The position numbers were made by a program, and so were the translations under genes. A stretch of DNA of 64,000 bases, taken from NCBI GenBank assembly GCA_001414325.1, contig LLKB01000005.1:722912-786911 (forward strand), given 5' to 3'. Shown in pieces: positions 53,507 to 63,584 of the stretch. Position 1 is the first letter of the stretch; every line of letters starts with the position of its first letter. Under the pieces are notes generated by a model that was not told where the DNA came from, ran no database searches, and saw nothing but the letters and a program-made list of their open reading frames with translations. The DNA comes from Butyribacter intestini. GTDB taxonomy: Bacteria > Bacillota > Clostridia > Lachnospirales > Lachnospiraceae.

Positions 53507-54646
53507 TCAATCCTCACTGTGCTGTTTTAAATATTGCATTGCTGCTTCTTCTCTTGTAATATCAGGTATTGGCATTATCTCAGGCATTGTCTTTTGCCTC
53601 ACTGCCTCGGCAGCTGGTTTTTGCGGTCTCTCTCCCGGCAGATACTCATGATAAAGTTCATAATACAACTCTGCCATTGACTGGTATCTGTCCTCTATCT
53701 GCACATTAAGACCTTTTAATATAGCATTTGCCTGATAATCTTCTATTTCTATATTGAACATATTAAGAGGTATTGTCTTATCTTCTGCGACACGCTCATA
53801 AGCTTTTTGCAATTTTATCCCCGTCAGCAGATAATACATTGTGGCACAAAGACTATACACATCTGTCCACGGTCCCTGATTTCCGTTTCTGTCATACTGC
53901 TCTATAGGTGCATAACCATGTTTCAGAAAAATGGATGTCTCCTGTCCTGCTCCACTGTGTTTTGCAGCTCCAAAGTCTATCAGTTTTGCCTTAAATTTGT
54001 CGTTGAGCATAATATTGTCAGGACTTATGTCCCTATGTATCACACCAGCCTTGTGCACGCTGTTCAATGCCTTAATAACATCTTTTAAAAGTTCAAACAA
54101 TATATAACTCTGTAAAACTCCACCTGAGCTTTTTGCAAACTGCCTGAAATTTATCCCGTCTATATATTCCATAACTATATATGCCGTCTTGTTTCCGTAA
54201 AAGAAATCCCTTACGGAAACTATTCCCGGCATACCATAAAATTTTGAGAGTGTTTCTGCTTCTTTTATATATCCCTTAAGACCGCCAAGATAAGCAGCCT
54301 TTTTTGTATTTACCGTAAACACATCCATACTGTATGTACTATATTCCGTGGAATAGGTTGTCGTCTGCTCTCTCTTTGCCACGCCTTTTGGAAAATATTC
54401 TTTTATACATACCTTTTTGCTCTGGTAAAAATCCCATCCTATATAGGTAATGCCAAAACCACCTATTCCTATGACTTTTCCGACAAGATATTTGCCGTTG
54501 AGTATCTCGTACGGTGGCATACCATTTTCCGGCTGTTGATAATCTTTTAATGAAAATCCGCATTTTGGACATGGCACACCGGTGTTTTCCAATAACTCCA
54601 TACATCCCATACAAAGCCTGTTGGGGTCAACAAGTGTTTTGTCCAT
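53507..54646 (-). CDS. Zinc-ribbon Ser/Thr protein kinase
   Basis: A 379-residue soluble kinase: zinc ribbon CMGC/CPKC at about 12-30, kinase domain about 45-320 with GIGGFGITYIG, the Lys in VCIKEYFPKG, HRDISPDNIML, LIDFGAAKH and YAPIEQY, then a short Pro/Glu-rich tail. All catalytic residues are intact. ATG 54646 has AGGAGG 8 bases upstream. The residues EYFPKG after the ATP-binding Lys and the insert before the C-helix are shared by all four kinases of the cluster, which therefore form one subfamily. Confidence 0.92.
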   Translation of the reverse strand: MDKTLVDPNRLCMGCMELLENTGVPCPKCGFSLKDYQQPENGMPPYEILNGKYLVGKVIGIGGFGITYIGWDFYQSKKVCIKEYFPKGVAKREQTTTYSTEYSTYSMDVFTVNTKKAAYLGGLKGYIKEAETLSKFYGMPGIVSVRDFFYGNKTAYIVMEYIDGINFRQFAKSSGGVLQSYILFELLKDVIKALNSVHKAGVIHRDISPDNIMLNDKFKAKLIDFGAAKHSGAGQETSIFLKHGYAPIEQYDRNGNQGPWTDVYSLCATMYYLLTGIKLQKAYERVAEDKTIPLNMFNIEIEDYQANAILKGLNVQIEDRYQSMAELYYELYHEYLPGERPQKPAAEAVRQKTMPEIMPIPDITREEAAMQYLKQHSED

Positions 54647-54756
54647 TTTTACCACCTCCTTCTATATTTAAAGATATTTAATAAAGCGTACATTCGCAAT
54701 CAGCCTTATCCACCGCTTAATACTTCACAAAAAGCGGGTAAATTCTTATTCTACAT

Positions 54757-56832
54757 TTAAAAACCAAAGTCACTGTCATCTCTTACAAACTCATCAGCTC
54801 TTGATTTTTTCTTTGTTTTTTTCTTGTCTGACTTTTTACCTGTATTTTTTTTCTTACTGCTTCCGTCCAAACCCGAACTTTTTCCTTTCGACTTATCCGA
54901 TTTTTTGCTGCTGTCAGGCTTCGGTGCCGCAGGTGCAGGCGGTTCAATAGGTGCAGGAGTAGGTGTCGGTGCACCGAGACTTACCACAATACTTACTTTT
55001 TTAGGAACTTTTTCCTTTTTAGGGATATTTTTGTCTTTGCTGTTACTGTTATATTTTTTTCCTGACTTTGGTTCCTGGCTTATTATGTCGCCCTTAGCAA
55101 CACTTTCGCTTATAACCTGGTCTTTTGTCGTAAGTTTTATCTTGCACTTATACTTTTTATTCAGCTTATCCATAACAGATTTTGCCTCATCAAGATTTTT
55201 GTCCTTTAAGTTTGGCAGTTTGAACACATACTTGTCCTTTTTGCCCCATGATATATAAAATTTAAGTTTGTCTATATCTTTTGATGAAACATCGCCGCTC
55301 TTGCTTTGTTTGAAGCACTTGTCTTTTGAAGCCGAATTGTAGTCATATTTAAAACTTATGTCTGATGTGACACCTGCATTTTTAAGGTTTGTCTCTATCT
55401 CACTTTTTGACATTTTAGTCATTTTTTCTATGGTGACTTTCCCGGCACTTCTGACGGTCACTTTTACTACTTTATCATCCGGAATATCTGCTCCCTGTCT
55501 CGGCTCAGTGTCCTCCACTTTCTCGCTCTTACAGGCTTTATCATATATATATGTAACTTTTGCCTTGCAGCCTGCATCATCCAGATTTTTCTTATATTCT
55601 TCCCAAGTGGTGTTTCCTCTCTGATATGCTGCCATCTTTTCAACATTTGAACCGGAATTGTCACCTCTGTTTTTATTTATGACTCTGTTTGCAACACTTA
55701 CACCTGCAAATACCGCACCTGCACAAACAGCCATGCTGCCTGCAAGTATTGCTGCCCTCTGCCATGCCGCCATCGCCATAAACTTCTGCTTCAGACGGTT
55801 TCCGACCGTGTCCTGGTCGTCCTTTACTTTTGGCAAAATCCATTCCGGCTCATATACCGGAACGAAATTTTTGCCATCGAGTGCCTCCATGAAATCTTCC
55901 GCACATTGAAGCCTGAACTGTGGCTGTATATTAAGGCAGGTCATTATGGCAAGTTCTGCCTGCTCCGGAATATTTATCCCGACCTCAGACAATGTAAGCA
56001 GCTTATCCTCCTGTGTCCTGTCATTTGCAGGCTGAGGTTTTGCCCCCGTCAACATTCTGTAGAAAAGTGCCGCTACCGCATACAAATCCGTATATGGTCC
56101 CTGCACTGCTTTTCTTCCATACTGCTCGATAGGTGCGTAACCCTCTTTAAGCACAATTGCCGTATTTTCATTTTCAACACGCTCAGCATATTTTGCCGCT
56201 CCAAAATCTATAAGTTTGATAACACCTTCATTTGTAACAATAATGTTGTCAGGTGCTATGTCCCTGTGTATTACACCACGCTTATGTATTTCTTTAAGAG
56301 TGTAGAGTATCGTAAGCACAACTCGTCTTGCCCAGTCATACTCCACTCTGTTGCCCTTAAGTTTAAGGATATGTTTTACATCCATTCCTTCAAGGAACTC
56401 CATCACGATGTAACCGGTGTTGTTTTCCTCAAAGAAGCTGTAAACCTGAACAACACCTTTTACATCCTGCAGGTTTGCTATACTTCTCGCTTCTTCGAGG
56501 AAGTGACGGAGACCTATCTTAAAACGCTCATGCCTTACGCTCTCTGATATTACCGATACAGTGCCCGTAGTTCTCTCTCTGCCAGAAAGCTGCTTAGGAA
56601 AATACTCCTTTATGGCGACTTTGCATTGCAAAAGGTTGTTCCAGCCTATATAGGTATTTCCAAATCCACCTGAGCCAAGCAGTTTGCCGACGATAAACTT
56701 TCCCTGCAATACCGTACCCGGCTTGAGACACATATCAGCATTGTATTCTATATTTAATTTTTCTTTACAATACGGACAGATATCCTTTGTATTGTCAGCT
56801 ATCTGCCGCATACAGCTATAACAAAATCGCAT
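54757..56832 (-). CDS. Zinc-ribbon Ser/Thr kinase with membrane segment and PASTA-like repeats
   Basis: A 691-residue membrane kinase. Zinc ribbon CYSC/CPYC (4-24), kinase domain (about 40-310) with GSGGFGNTYIG, VAIKEYFPK, HRDIAPDNI and LIDFGAAKY, a membrane segment at about 363-383, and an extracytoplasmic part with three PASTA-like modules (e.g. VEDTEPRQGADIPDDKVVKV; ISQEPKSGKKY). It ends in a Pro-rich and very basic tail. PASTA kinases of the PknB/PrkC type sense muropeptides or lipid II; here a zinc ribbon precedes the kinase, which is not usual for PrkC. Confidence 0.9.
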   Translation of the reverse strand: MRFCYSCMRQIADNTKDICPYCKEKLNIEYNADMCLKPGTVLQGKFIVGKLLGSGGFGNTYIGWNNLLQCKVAIKEYFPKQLSGRERTTGTVSVISESVRHERFKIGLRHFLEEARSIANLQDVKGVVQVYSFFEENNTGYIVMEFLEGMDVKHILKLKGNRVEYDWARRVVLTILYTLKEIHKRGVIHRDIAPDNIIVTNEGVIKLIDFGAAKYAERVENENTAIVLKEGYAPIEQYGRKAVQGPYTDLYAVAALFYRMLTGAKPQPANDRTQEDKLLTLSEVGINIPEQAELAIMTCLNIQPQFRLQCAEDFMEALDGKNFVPVYEPEWILPKVKDDQDTVGNRLKQKFMAMAAWQRAAILAGSMAVCAGAVFAGVSVANRVINKNRGDNSGSNVEKMAAYQRGNTTWEEYKKNLDDAGCKAKVTYIYDKACKSEKVEDTEPRQGADIPDDKVVKVTVRSAGKVTIEKMTKMSKSEIETNLKNAGVTSDISFKYDYNSASKDKCFKQSKSGDVSSKDIDKLKFYISWGKKDKYVFKLPNLKDKNLDEAKSVMDKLNKKYKCKIKLTTKDQVISESVAKGDIISQEPKSGKKYNSNSKDKNIPKKEKVPKKVSIVVSLGAPTPTPAPIEPPAPAAPKPDSSKKSDKSKGKSSGLDGSSKKKNTGKKSDKKKTKKKSRADEFVRDDSDFGF

Positions 56833-56864
56833 ATATGTTTCCTCCTGAAAGATTTGTACTAAAT

Positions 56865-59237
56865 TTAGTTACTGCTAGGTCCAAAGTCATGAGCATATCC
56901 GGTATCCTTTTTACTGCTACCACTACCCTTTGAACTTCCATCAGACTTTTTAGGTGTGCTGTCGCTATTACCACCTCTGCTATTGCCACTTGGTTTTGTA
57001 GCTGTTTGAGGTTTCCTTGTCACTACCGGCTTTGGTGTAGGTTTTGGCTCAGCAGAAATCTTAAGCCTGTCGCCCTGCTTAAACTCAGTAACATTTGACT
57101 TTCCGTTTACCCATACTTTTTTGACAATATAATTGTCAGGATATTTTGTTCCAAGTAATGCACCGGCATTTGAAGCATATCTTTTTAGTCTTGCAACAGT
57201 AAGTGAACTGTTTATCGATACATGGCTTCTGACTGTGGCAAAAAGCTTTCCGTCACCGTTTTCAGAATCATCATTTCTTCCGTCATAGCCCTTTTTATTT
57301 TTAAGACTTTTAGAGAGAACTTTTACTATAGTTCCCCTGCCATATCTGAAACTTACATACTCACTTGAATATTTGTCCGATGACAGAGTGCGAAGTCTTG
57401 CCCTGTTTCCTGTTTTATGGTCTTTAGGATTTTTGCTGTAGACAAACTTAACTGACGATATACTCTTTCCTTCAAATGTACCGTATCTTCTACAGTTTGC
57501 TTTCGACATTGTGTAATATGCACCGGTATGGTATATAAACTGAATCTTCTTCTTGGAAGTATCCATTCCGTTTATCTTTGCAGTCTGTCTCTTTATCTCG
57601 CTGTCAGCTTTCGCCGTATCAGAAGCATATTTCTTTCTTATCGCATCAAGGTCTATTGTATTTTTGTCATATATTATCTTTGACAAAGTTCCGTAAGCCT
57701 GTGTATCATCACCTTTTTTCAGGCTGACTCCGTCAGGTATATAGCTCTGCATATATACATCTTTAGATGCTTTTATACGCTTTTTGACAGACGCACTTTG
57801 AGCCCACCTTGTGTTGGTGCAGTTTTTAAGCCACTTTTCTGAAAATGTTACATTCTTTGTACTTGCGACTATGACATTTGCATATACCGTCCTGTTTTTC
57901 TTTATGTCCGAGTTCACTTCATCCAAAGTTCTTCCGTCCTTAAGCACATCATTTGTCTTATCATTGTATTCAAGCACCGTACCCTCGGCATTGTTTGGGT
58001 CATATCTGTACTCAACAGTCCTGTTTTCTTTTTTAAGACCAAAATCTGTCCACTCTTTATCAAAATCAGCAAGCGTCATATCACCGCTTTTTACTTCGCT
58101 GACAATCTTAAATTTTTCCTGTGTCGCACCCTGGTTGCTGCTTCCTCCGTCATGCAGTCCCTTTATCACAACTGCACCTCCGGCAATAACAGCCACACCT
58201 ACAACTGCTACAAGACCTTTCACCCATATAGGCATTTTTCCCGTGTCACGCTTTGCACGCTTTACTTTGCGTCTTTTTGTATCGGAAGAATTAAGCTCTT
58301 TGTAAAACTCCTGTGCAGTCTTTGTCCTGTCATCCTGATACACATTTAAGGCATTCATAAGTGCGTTTTCCATCGACTGGCTTATACCTGTGTTTAATTT
58401 TGACGGCTCTGTTATCTCATCAGATAATGCTCTGTCTACAGACTCAGGCGGCACTTTTCCCGTTATCATCCTATACATGACTGCCGCAAGAGCATAAACA
58501 TCCGTCCACGGACCTCTTTTTCCCTGACTTCTGTACTGTTCTTCCGGTGCATAGCCCTGTTTTAATATGATGGCAAGACTTTTTGAATTTGCCGTCGTTA
58601 CATATCTTGTCGCACCAAAGTCTAACAGTTTCACTTCACCCTGCTCAGTTATAAAGATAGTCTCAGGTGCTATATCACAATGGATAATGTCAAGCGGATG
58701 CACTTTTATAAGTCCGATAAGTATCTGTGATATAAACTGTTTTGCCTCCTCAGGTTTATATACCTTTCCCGTATCAAGAACTTCTTTTAATGTCGTTCCC
58801 ACAAGGTACTCAGATATAACATACCCTGTATCATTTTCAGCTATACAGTCATAAACTTTTGCAACTCCCTGCGTATCGGCAAGCTGCTGTATCTTGTTTC
58901 CCTCATTTAAAAATGTTTCAAGACCATGTGAAAACTGTTCGTACGCATCTCCTGAATATATAGTGACTTCACTCTCTCCGTCAGAACGTGTTGAAAAGTC
59001 ACTCGGAAGATACTCGCTTATTATGACTTTATGCTGTGCCTCGGCATCAAAGCCGAGGTATTTTACCGTATATCCGCCGTACTCCAACGCTTTACCTACG
59101 ATAAACTTTCCTCCGATAATAGTACCCGGATCCAGATAATATGATTTTTCCCTGACATTCGACTGGTCATATCCGCAAGCCGGACATATTTTGTCGTTGT
59201 CAGAAACCTGGTTCATACAACCCATACAAATTTTCAT
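56865..59237 (-). CDS. Zinc-ribbon pseudokinase with membrane segment and large extracytoplasmic domain
   Basis: A 790-residue protein with the layout of its neighbours: zinc ribbon CMGC/CPAC (4-21), kinase fold (about 42-310), membrane segment (about 338-360) and about 430 extracytoplasmic residues. Catalytic residues are altered: the glycine loop is LEYGGYT, the ATP-binding Lys of the VAIKEYFP block is S74 (VIISEYLP), and the catalytic-loop Asn is Thr (HCDIAPETI). DFG remains. It is therefore likely to be catalytically weak or dead and to act as a scaffold or sensor. The outer region has a first PASTA-like unit and then novel sequence. Confidence 0.85.
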   Translation of the reverse strand: MKICMGCMNQVSDNDKICPACGYDQSNVREKSYYLDPGTIIGGKFIVGKALEYGGYTVKYLGFDAEAQHKVIISEYLPSDFSTRSDGESEVTIYSGDAYEQFSHGLETFLNEGNKIQQLADTQGVAKVYDCIAENDTGYVISEYLVGTTLKEVLDTGKVYKPEEAKQFISQILIGLIKVHPLDIIHCDIAPETIFITEQGEVKLLDFGATRYVTTANSKSLAIILKQGYAPEEQYRSQGKRGPWTDVYALAAVMYRMITGKVPPESVDRALSDEITEPSKLNTGISQSMENALMNALNVYQDDRTKTAQEFYKELNSSDTKRRKVKRAKRDTGKMPIWVKGLVAVVGVAVIAGGAVVIKGLHDGGSSNQGATQEKFKIVSEVKSGDMTLADFDKEWTDFGLKKENRTVEYRYDPNNAEGTVLEYNDKTNDVLKDGRTLDEVNSDIKKNRTVYANVIVASTKNVTFSEKWLKNCTNTRWAQSASVKKRIKASKDVYMQSYIPDGVSLKKGDDTQAYGTLSKIIYDKNTIDLDAIRKKYASDTAKADSEIKRQTAKINGMDTSKKKIQFIYHTGAYYTMSKANCRRYGTFEGKSISSVKFVYSKNPKDHKTGNRARLRTLSSDKYSSEYVSFRYGRGTIVKVLSKSLKNKKGYDGRNDDSENGDGKLFATVRSHVSINSSLTVARLKRYASNAGALLGTKYPDNYIVKKVWVNGKSNVTEFKQGDRLKISAEPKPTPKPVVTRKPQTATKPSGNSRGGNSDSTPKKSDGSSKGSGSSKKDTGYAHDFGPSSN

Positions 59238-59352
59238 AGCGTTCCCTCATTTCCGTATATTTTTACACAAACTTTTCGGTGTTTAACAGGTCATACAGAC
59301 AGATAGCACACTGCATATAAACATACATTACTTTCTGCTTTTGACCTTTACA

Positions 59353-61161
59353 TTATTTCTGCTTAACTACATTAATTTTAGATTTATTATTGTGTTTCCA
59401 TGCCTTATAAGTATCAGCGTTCGTGTTTAATAAAAATTTCATTTCAAAGTTGGTTATTTTAACCGTATATCCTTTTATAATCACACTGTTTTTCTTTTTC
59501 TTAATAGGCAACTTAACCAGCCTGTAGCATCTTGAATTCCAATAATTATTACCTTTTGCCATAATATATACATGGCTTAGATTACTCATAACAAAGCTGT
59601 TAATTTTTACTTCCAACTGCTGTTTTTTCTTTGAATATGTTGCCGTATATTTAATCTGCGGAATTTTAGATTTCACCGTAATCTTAATCTTATTTTTTCC
59701 AATGACATATGTAACAACAGCCTTGCCTGAAAAATATTTCTTCACACTTATCTTTCCGTTCTTTGCATTTACAGAAAGATTTTTCTTGTATTTTGACGGC
59801 ACTGTGATTTTTTTAACATTAGGGCTTGTTCCAAATATTCCCTTTGAAGTAGCAGAACTTCCCCATGCAACCGTAATTACAGACTTATATACTTTCACCG
59901 TAAATTCACATTTAACAGTCTCGTATCCATCTGCTGATATTTCACAATAGTATGTGTATTTTCCTATTTTTGCTTTTTTAGGTGTCTTGTAGCTGCTCTT
60001 TTCAGACAATGATTTGTCACTGCCTTTTTTGTACCATTTATAAGTACACTGAGTATCTGTCTTTACAGTTACTTTTAAATTTAATGCCGTACCGCTTTTT
60101 ACATATTTGTCAGAGTTGTCATAATTTACTGAAAGTTTCTTATTAGGAGTTTTTGATGGCTCTACTGTAGGTGTCACCATAGGAGTCTGACTTGGCTCTG
60201 CAGTTGGTATTCCTGTAGGACTCTGGCTTGGCTCTGTTGTCGGTGCTCCTGTCGGGCTCTGACTTGGCGTTGCCATCGGGGTCGCTATTGGTGTTGCTGT
60301 CGGGGTTTCCGTTGGTGTTGCTGTTGGCGTCGCTGTCGGTGTTGCTGTCGGGGTTTCCGTTGGTGTTGCTGTTGGCGTCGCTGTCGGTGTTGCTGTCGGG
60401 GTTTCCGTTGGTGTTGCTGTTGGCGTCGCTGTCGGCGTCGCTGTCGGCGTTGCCGTTGGGGTCGCTGTTGGCGTTGCCGTTGAGGTCGCTGTTGGTGTTG
60501 CCGTTGGGGTCGCTGTTGGGGTTGCCGTTGGGGTCGCTGTTGGCGTTGCCGTTGGCGTCGCTGTTGGTGTTGCCGTTGGGGTCGCTGTTGGCGTCGCTGT
60601 CGGGGTCGCTGTCGGCGTTGCTGTCGGAGTTTCCATTGGAGTAACTTTTGCTATCTCGATAATTTCTGTGTGCAGATAAGCAACCTTTCCGTCTGATAAC
60701 TTAAATTTTGCATAAATTACTATCTGTTTTCCTGCATAATCTGATAATGTTATTTTTTGATTGCTATATTCAATCCAATGTGCAGCAGTACTACCATCTA
60801 AACTTTTCAACTCATTTAAATCTTTTACTTTATAAGCATCATCATTCATTTCATCTATGTAGTAATGGAACTCGTTTGTCGTACTACTATCATCACTACC
60901 TGTAATAGTAAATGCAGCTTTAGATACTGCCACTGTTTCTTTTTCTGCCGTGCCTGTATATTCACTATATTTTCCGTTCCAATCCTTTGCGTCATCACTA
61001 TTAGTTTCTCCGCTGACTTCTATCGCACATTTTGATGCTGCTACAATTCCTTCTAGATTTGTCACTTCTGCCTGTGCTTTTACTGTCCCAAAGTTTATCC
61101 CGGTAAATAAAGAAAAAATCATTGCTATTGCAACCAGCATTGCCATATTTTTTTTATTCAT
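59353..61161 (-). CDS. Secreted protein with long TPTA repeat tract
   Basis: A 602-residue exported protein. Signal peptide about 1-31 ([15 protein letters not shown]), an N-terminal domain (about 35-165), a tract of about 135 residues made of TPTA and TPTE units, a looser Thr-Pro-Ser linker, an Ig-like domain (CTYKWYKKG, about 365-410) and a C-terminal basic beta domain. The repeat tract (DNA 60245-60640) is a minisatellite and could be O-glycosylated. It is only 12 bases from the FHA-ABC exporter gene, so the two are probably expressed together and the exporter may serve the same envelope process. Confidence 0.8.
   Translation of the reverse strand: MNKKNMAMLVAIAMIFSLFTGINFGTVKAQAEVTNLEGIVAASKCAIEVSGETNSDDAKDWNGKYSEYTGTAEKETVAVSKAAFTITGSDDSSTTNEFHYYIDEMNDDAYKVKDLNELKSLDGSTAAHWIEYSNQKITLSDYAGKQIVIYAKFKLSDGKVAYLHTEIIEIAKVTPMETPTATPTATPTATPTATPTATPTATPTATPTATPTATPTATPTATPTATSTATPTATPTATPTATPTATPTATPTETPTATPTATPTATPTETPTATPTATPTATPTETPTATPIATPMATPSQSPTGAPTTEPSQSPTGIPTAEPSQTPMVTPTVEPSKTPNKKLSVNYDNSDKYVKSGTALNLKVTVKTDTQCTYKWYKKGSDKSLSEKSSYKTPKKAKIGKYTYYCEISADGYETVKCEFTVKVYKSVITVAWGSSATSKGIFGTSPNVKKITVPSKYKKNLSVNAKNGKISVKKYFSGKAVVTYVIGKNKIKITVKSKIPQIKYTATYSKKKQQLEVKINSFVMSNLSHVYIMAKGNNYWNSRCYRLVKLPIKKKKNSVIIKGYTVKITNFEMKFLLNTNADTYKAWKHNNKSKINVVKQK
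60245..60640. repeat. 12-bp/6-bp coding minisatellite
   Basis: Repeats of GTTGCTGTCGG-like 6- and 12-base units encode the TPTA tract. The antisense strand is open as well, which is an outcome of the repeat and not a second gene. The tract is a likely site of length variation. Confidence 0.85.
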
Positions 61162-61173
61162 GTCTTTTACCTC

Positions 61174-63561
61174 CTATCGTGTATCTTTCTTAAGATTTCT
61201 AAGTACAATTACACTTATCACTCCGCATACTGCCATCATTAAAAATAATATCAGCCATGTATTAGTCAGATGTGATGCTCCTCTATTGTATAAATCATTA
61301 TGTTCATGTGGCATTCCTGTCACTTTCATATTCAGTTTATTTAAGTTTGTGATATTTCCAAGACACTCCATAGACCATCTGCTGACAGTAATGTAAGATA
61401 TTTTGTCTGCCGCACCTTTTAACTCAAATAATACGCCTGAGAATAAAAGCTGTATTATAAGTACAAATGGTGCAAGTGCCATAGCCCTGTCACTGTTTCT
61501 TACACATGATGACACTATAAGTCCCAATGCTGCAGACGCATATATCGTAAGGAATATCGTGAGCCATATCTCAAGCTGCGGAGTTGGAAGTACCTGTTCC
61601 TTTTTAGGTGCGTGTTTCATAAGCACCAGAAACAGTCCCGTCAATATGGTAGTCTGCATAAAGCATACAACCGCCTGCACTATATATTTTGACAATATAT
61701 ATGTCCATAGTCGCAGATTTCCCATGTATTCACGCTTCAGTATAGGTCTTTCCTTACATACTTCCTGTATCGTGTTGAACAAGCCTATCCATATTCCGGA
61801 GCAGGCAAGTGCAAACATTATCGACTGTGTCGAGTCATATATCTTAAAAACATCTTTTTTTGCCACTACTTTTAACAAAAGAGCGATTATGAACGGCTGC
61901 AATAAAAGCAATAAAAGTCTTTGTCTGTCATTAAAAACAAGTTCAAAATATCTCTTTGTGAGAACTCCAAGCTGCTTTAACGGTGATGTTTTCTTTCCTG
62001 AGTCTTTTATCATGTCTGATATTTTTTCATTCTCATTTACTTCAGGTATCTCCGTGTTCTTGTCAAGATGCTGCTCTTTATAAAGCATAAGATATTTCAT
62101 ATTCCACATATCAACATTCGAAGCAAGCTCGCTATACACATCCACAAGACTGTCTTTTCCAAAATATTCATACATTTTGTCCGGTTTGCCACAGTAACAG
62201 ATTTTTCCTCCCGGTCCCATAAAGATAACTTTGTCACAAAGGTTTATGTTCTGCACTGTATGTGTTACCATGATTATTGTCTTATTCTCTGTTTTTGACA
62301 GTTTTGCAAGCGTGTTCATAAGACTTTTCTCTGTATCAGGGTCAAGACCTGATGTAGGTTCATCAAGGAAGAACAGTCCGGGGTCTGCGAGAAGCTCAAC
62401 TGCTATACTCGCTCTCTTTTTCTGGCCTCCACTGAGTTTTCTTATATATTCATTTGCTCTTTCCTCAAGTCCCACCATCTGTAAGACTTTTTGTATTCTC
62501 TCGTCTCTCTCTCCCTTTGTCGTATCTGGCGGCATCTTTAACTGTGCCGTATATTCCAACATTCTTCTCAATTTGAGATTTTCATATATTATGTCCTGCT
62601 GCGGCACAAAACCTATAATATTTTTAAGTGACTGAAAATTCTTTCTGAGGTCTATTCCATTGCAATAAACTTTTCCGGAAATGTCATAGTCAAATCCACT
62701 CATCGCATTCATAACCGTGGTCTTGCCTGCTCCCGAACCACCTATAATGGCTACGAACTCATTGTTTCCTATGTCACAAAAAACATGATTTAATATTTTT
62801 CTTCTGTCATCAGCCTTGCCGACAATCTTGTTTACATTGTGCAGCTCCAATGATGCTCCGCCTGCCGCCTGCTGGTATATGACACTGTTTTCCGAGAGGA
62901 ACATAGTTATGCCGGCAATCTGTATTATGTCGCCGTCATGTACTTCCATACTGCCTGCCCTTTGCACGATTTCGCCGTTTACATAAATACTGTTCACACT
63001 GTTGTTGTCATATATCACATAGCCGTTTGCACTATTTACAAGAAGTGCGTGTTTCCTTGACACACCTGGATTTTCAAGCACTATGTCATTGCGGCTGTCA
63101 CGCCCTATCGTTGTCTGAGGTTTTGTAAGTTTTTTTGTGCTCCAGACTGAATTTCTTGAAATACTTGAAAATACAAGTATTACATTTTTGCCGCTGTAAC
63201 TGCTGCTCCCTGCTATCCTGATAAACATATCACCCGGCTGTTTTACATAATATTTTTTGGCAAACATCGGATGGTAATTTCTGTCACGATACAGATACAT
63301 TTTTCCACTGTCATCCATATCCCCGACATAGACCATATCATTTACAAGTTTTATTTTTCCCTGTATTTCTGAAATCACCGGGTCATTTATAACTATGTCA
63401 CACTGCATCGAACTTCCAAAAAACAGTCTATCTTTTTTCATCCCGGCAAGGTCATACTCTGTTATCTGTCCGTTACTCAAAACGATAAGTTTATTAGAAG
63501 AACCGTAATACTTTGTGTTATCCACATAAACCGTTGATTGTAATCTGTCACTGTTCTGCAT
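61174..63561 (-). CDS. FHA-FHA-ABCG exporter (Rv1747-like architecture)
   Basis: A 795-residue half-transporter. Two N-terminal FHA domains: the first (about 20-105) lacks the SRxH core, the second (about 140-225) keeps IGRDSRND, SRKHA and NSVNSIYVNG. The ABC domain (about 235-460) has GGSGAGKT, LSGGQKKR, LFFLDEPTSGLD and VTHT; then an ABC2-type membrane domain with six segments. Mycobacterial Rv1747 has the same order and is regulated by kinase phosphorylation read through its FHA domains. By analogy this exporter is probably controlled by the neighbouring kinases; its cargo is unknown. Confidence 0.92.
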   Translation of the reverse strand: MQNSDRLQSTVYVDNTKYYGSSNKLIVLSNGQITEYDLAGMKKDRLFFGSSMQCDIVINDPVISEIQGKIKLVNDMVYVGDMDDSGKMYLYRDRNYHPMFAKKYYVKQPGDMFIRIAGSSSYSGKNVILVFSSISRNSVWSTKKLTKPQTTIGRDSRNDIVLENPGVSRKHALLVNSANGYVIYDNNSVNSIYVNGEIVQRAGSMEVHDGDIIQIAGITMFLSENSVIYQQAAGGASLELHNVNKIVGKADDRRKILNHVFCDIGNNEFVAIIGGSGAGKTTVMNAMSGFDYDISGKVYCNGIDLRKNFQSLKNIIGFVPQQDIIYENLKLRRMLEYTAQLKMPPDTTKGERDERIQKVLQMVGLEERANEYIRKLSGGQKKRASIAVELLADPGLFFLDEPTSGLDPDTEKSLMNTLAKLSKTENKTIIMVTHTVQNINLCDKVIFMGPGGKICYCGKPDKMYEYFGKDSLVDVYSELASNVDMWNMKYLMLYKEQHLDKNTEIPEVNENEKISDMIKDSGKKTSPLKQLGVLTKRYFELVFNDRQRLLLLLLQPFIIALLLKVVAKKDVFKIYDSTQSIMFALACSGIWIGLFNTIQEVCKERPILKREYMGNLRLWTYILSKYIVQAVVCFMQTTILTGLFLVLMKHAPKKEQVLPTPQLEIWLTIFLTIYASAALGLIVSSCVRNSDRAMALAPFVLIIQLLFSGVLFELKGAADKISYITVSRWSMECLGNITNLNKLNMKVTGMPHEHNDLYNRGASHLTNTWLILFLMMAVCGVISVIVLRNLKKDTR

Positions 63562-63584
63562 AAGCCTTTTGTCCTTTTCAAATA

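Noticed and set aside
54688-54705. Fifth copy of the GCGGATTG leader element upstream of the kinase at 53507
   Set aside because: Only GATTGCGAATGTAC is similar; the flanking AGTAAAGCG part is not kept, so it was left out of the feature list.
60228-60644. Long plus-strand open frame of Leu/Ser/Val-rich repeats
   Set aside because: It is the antisense of the TPTA minisatellite; openness on both strands follows from the repeat unit, and there is no ribosome binding site.
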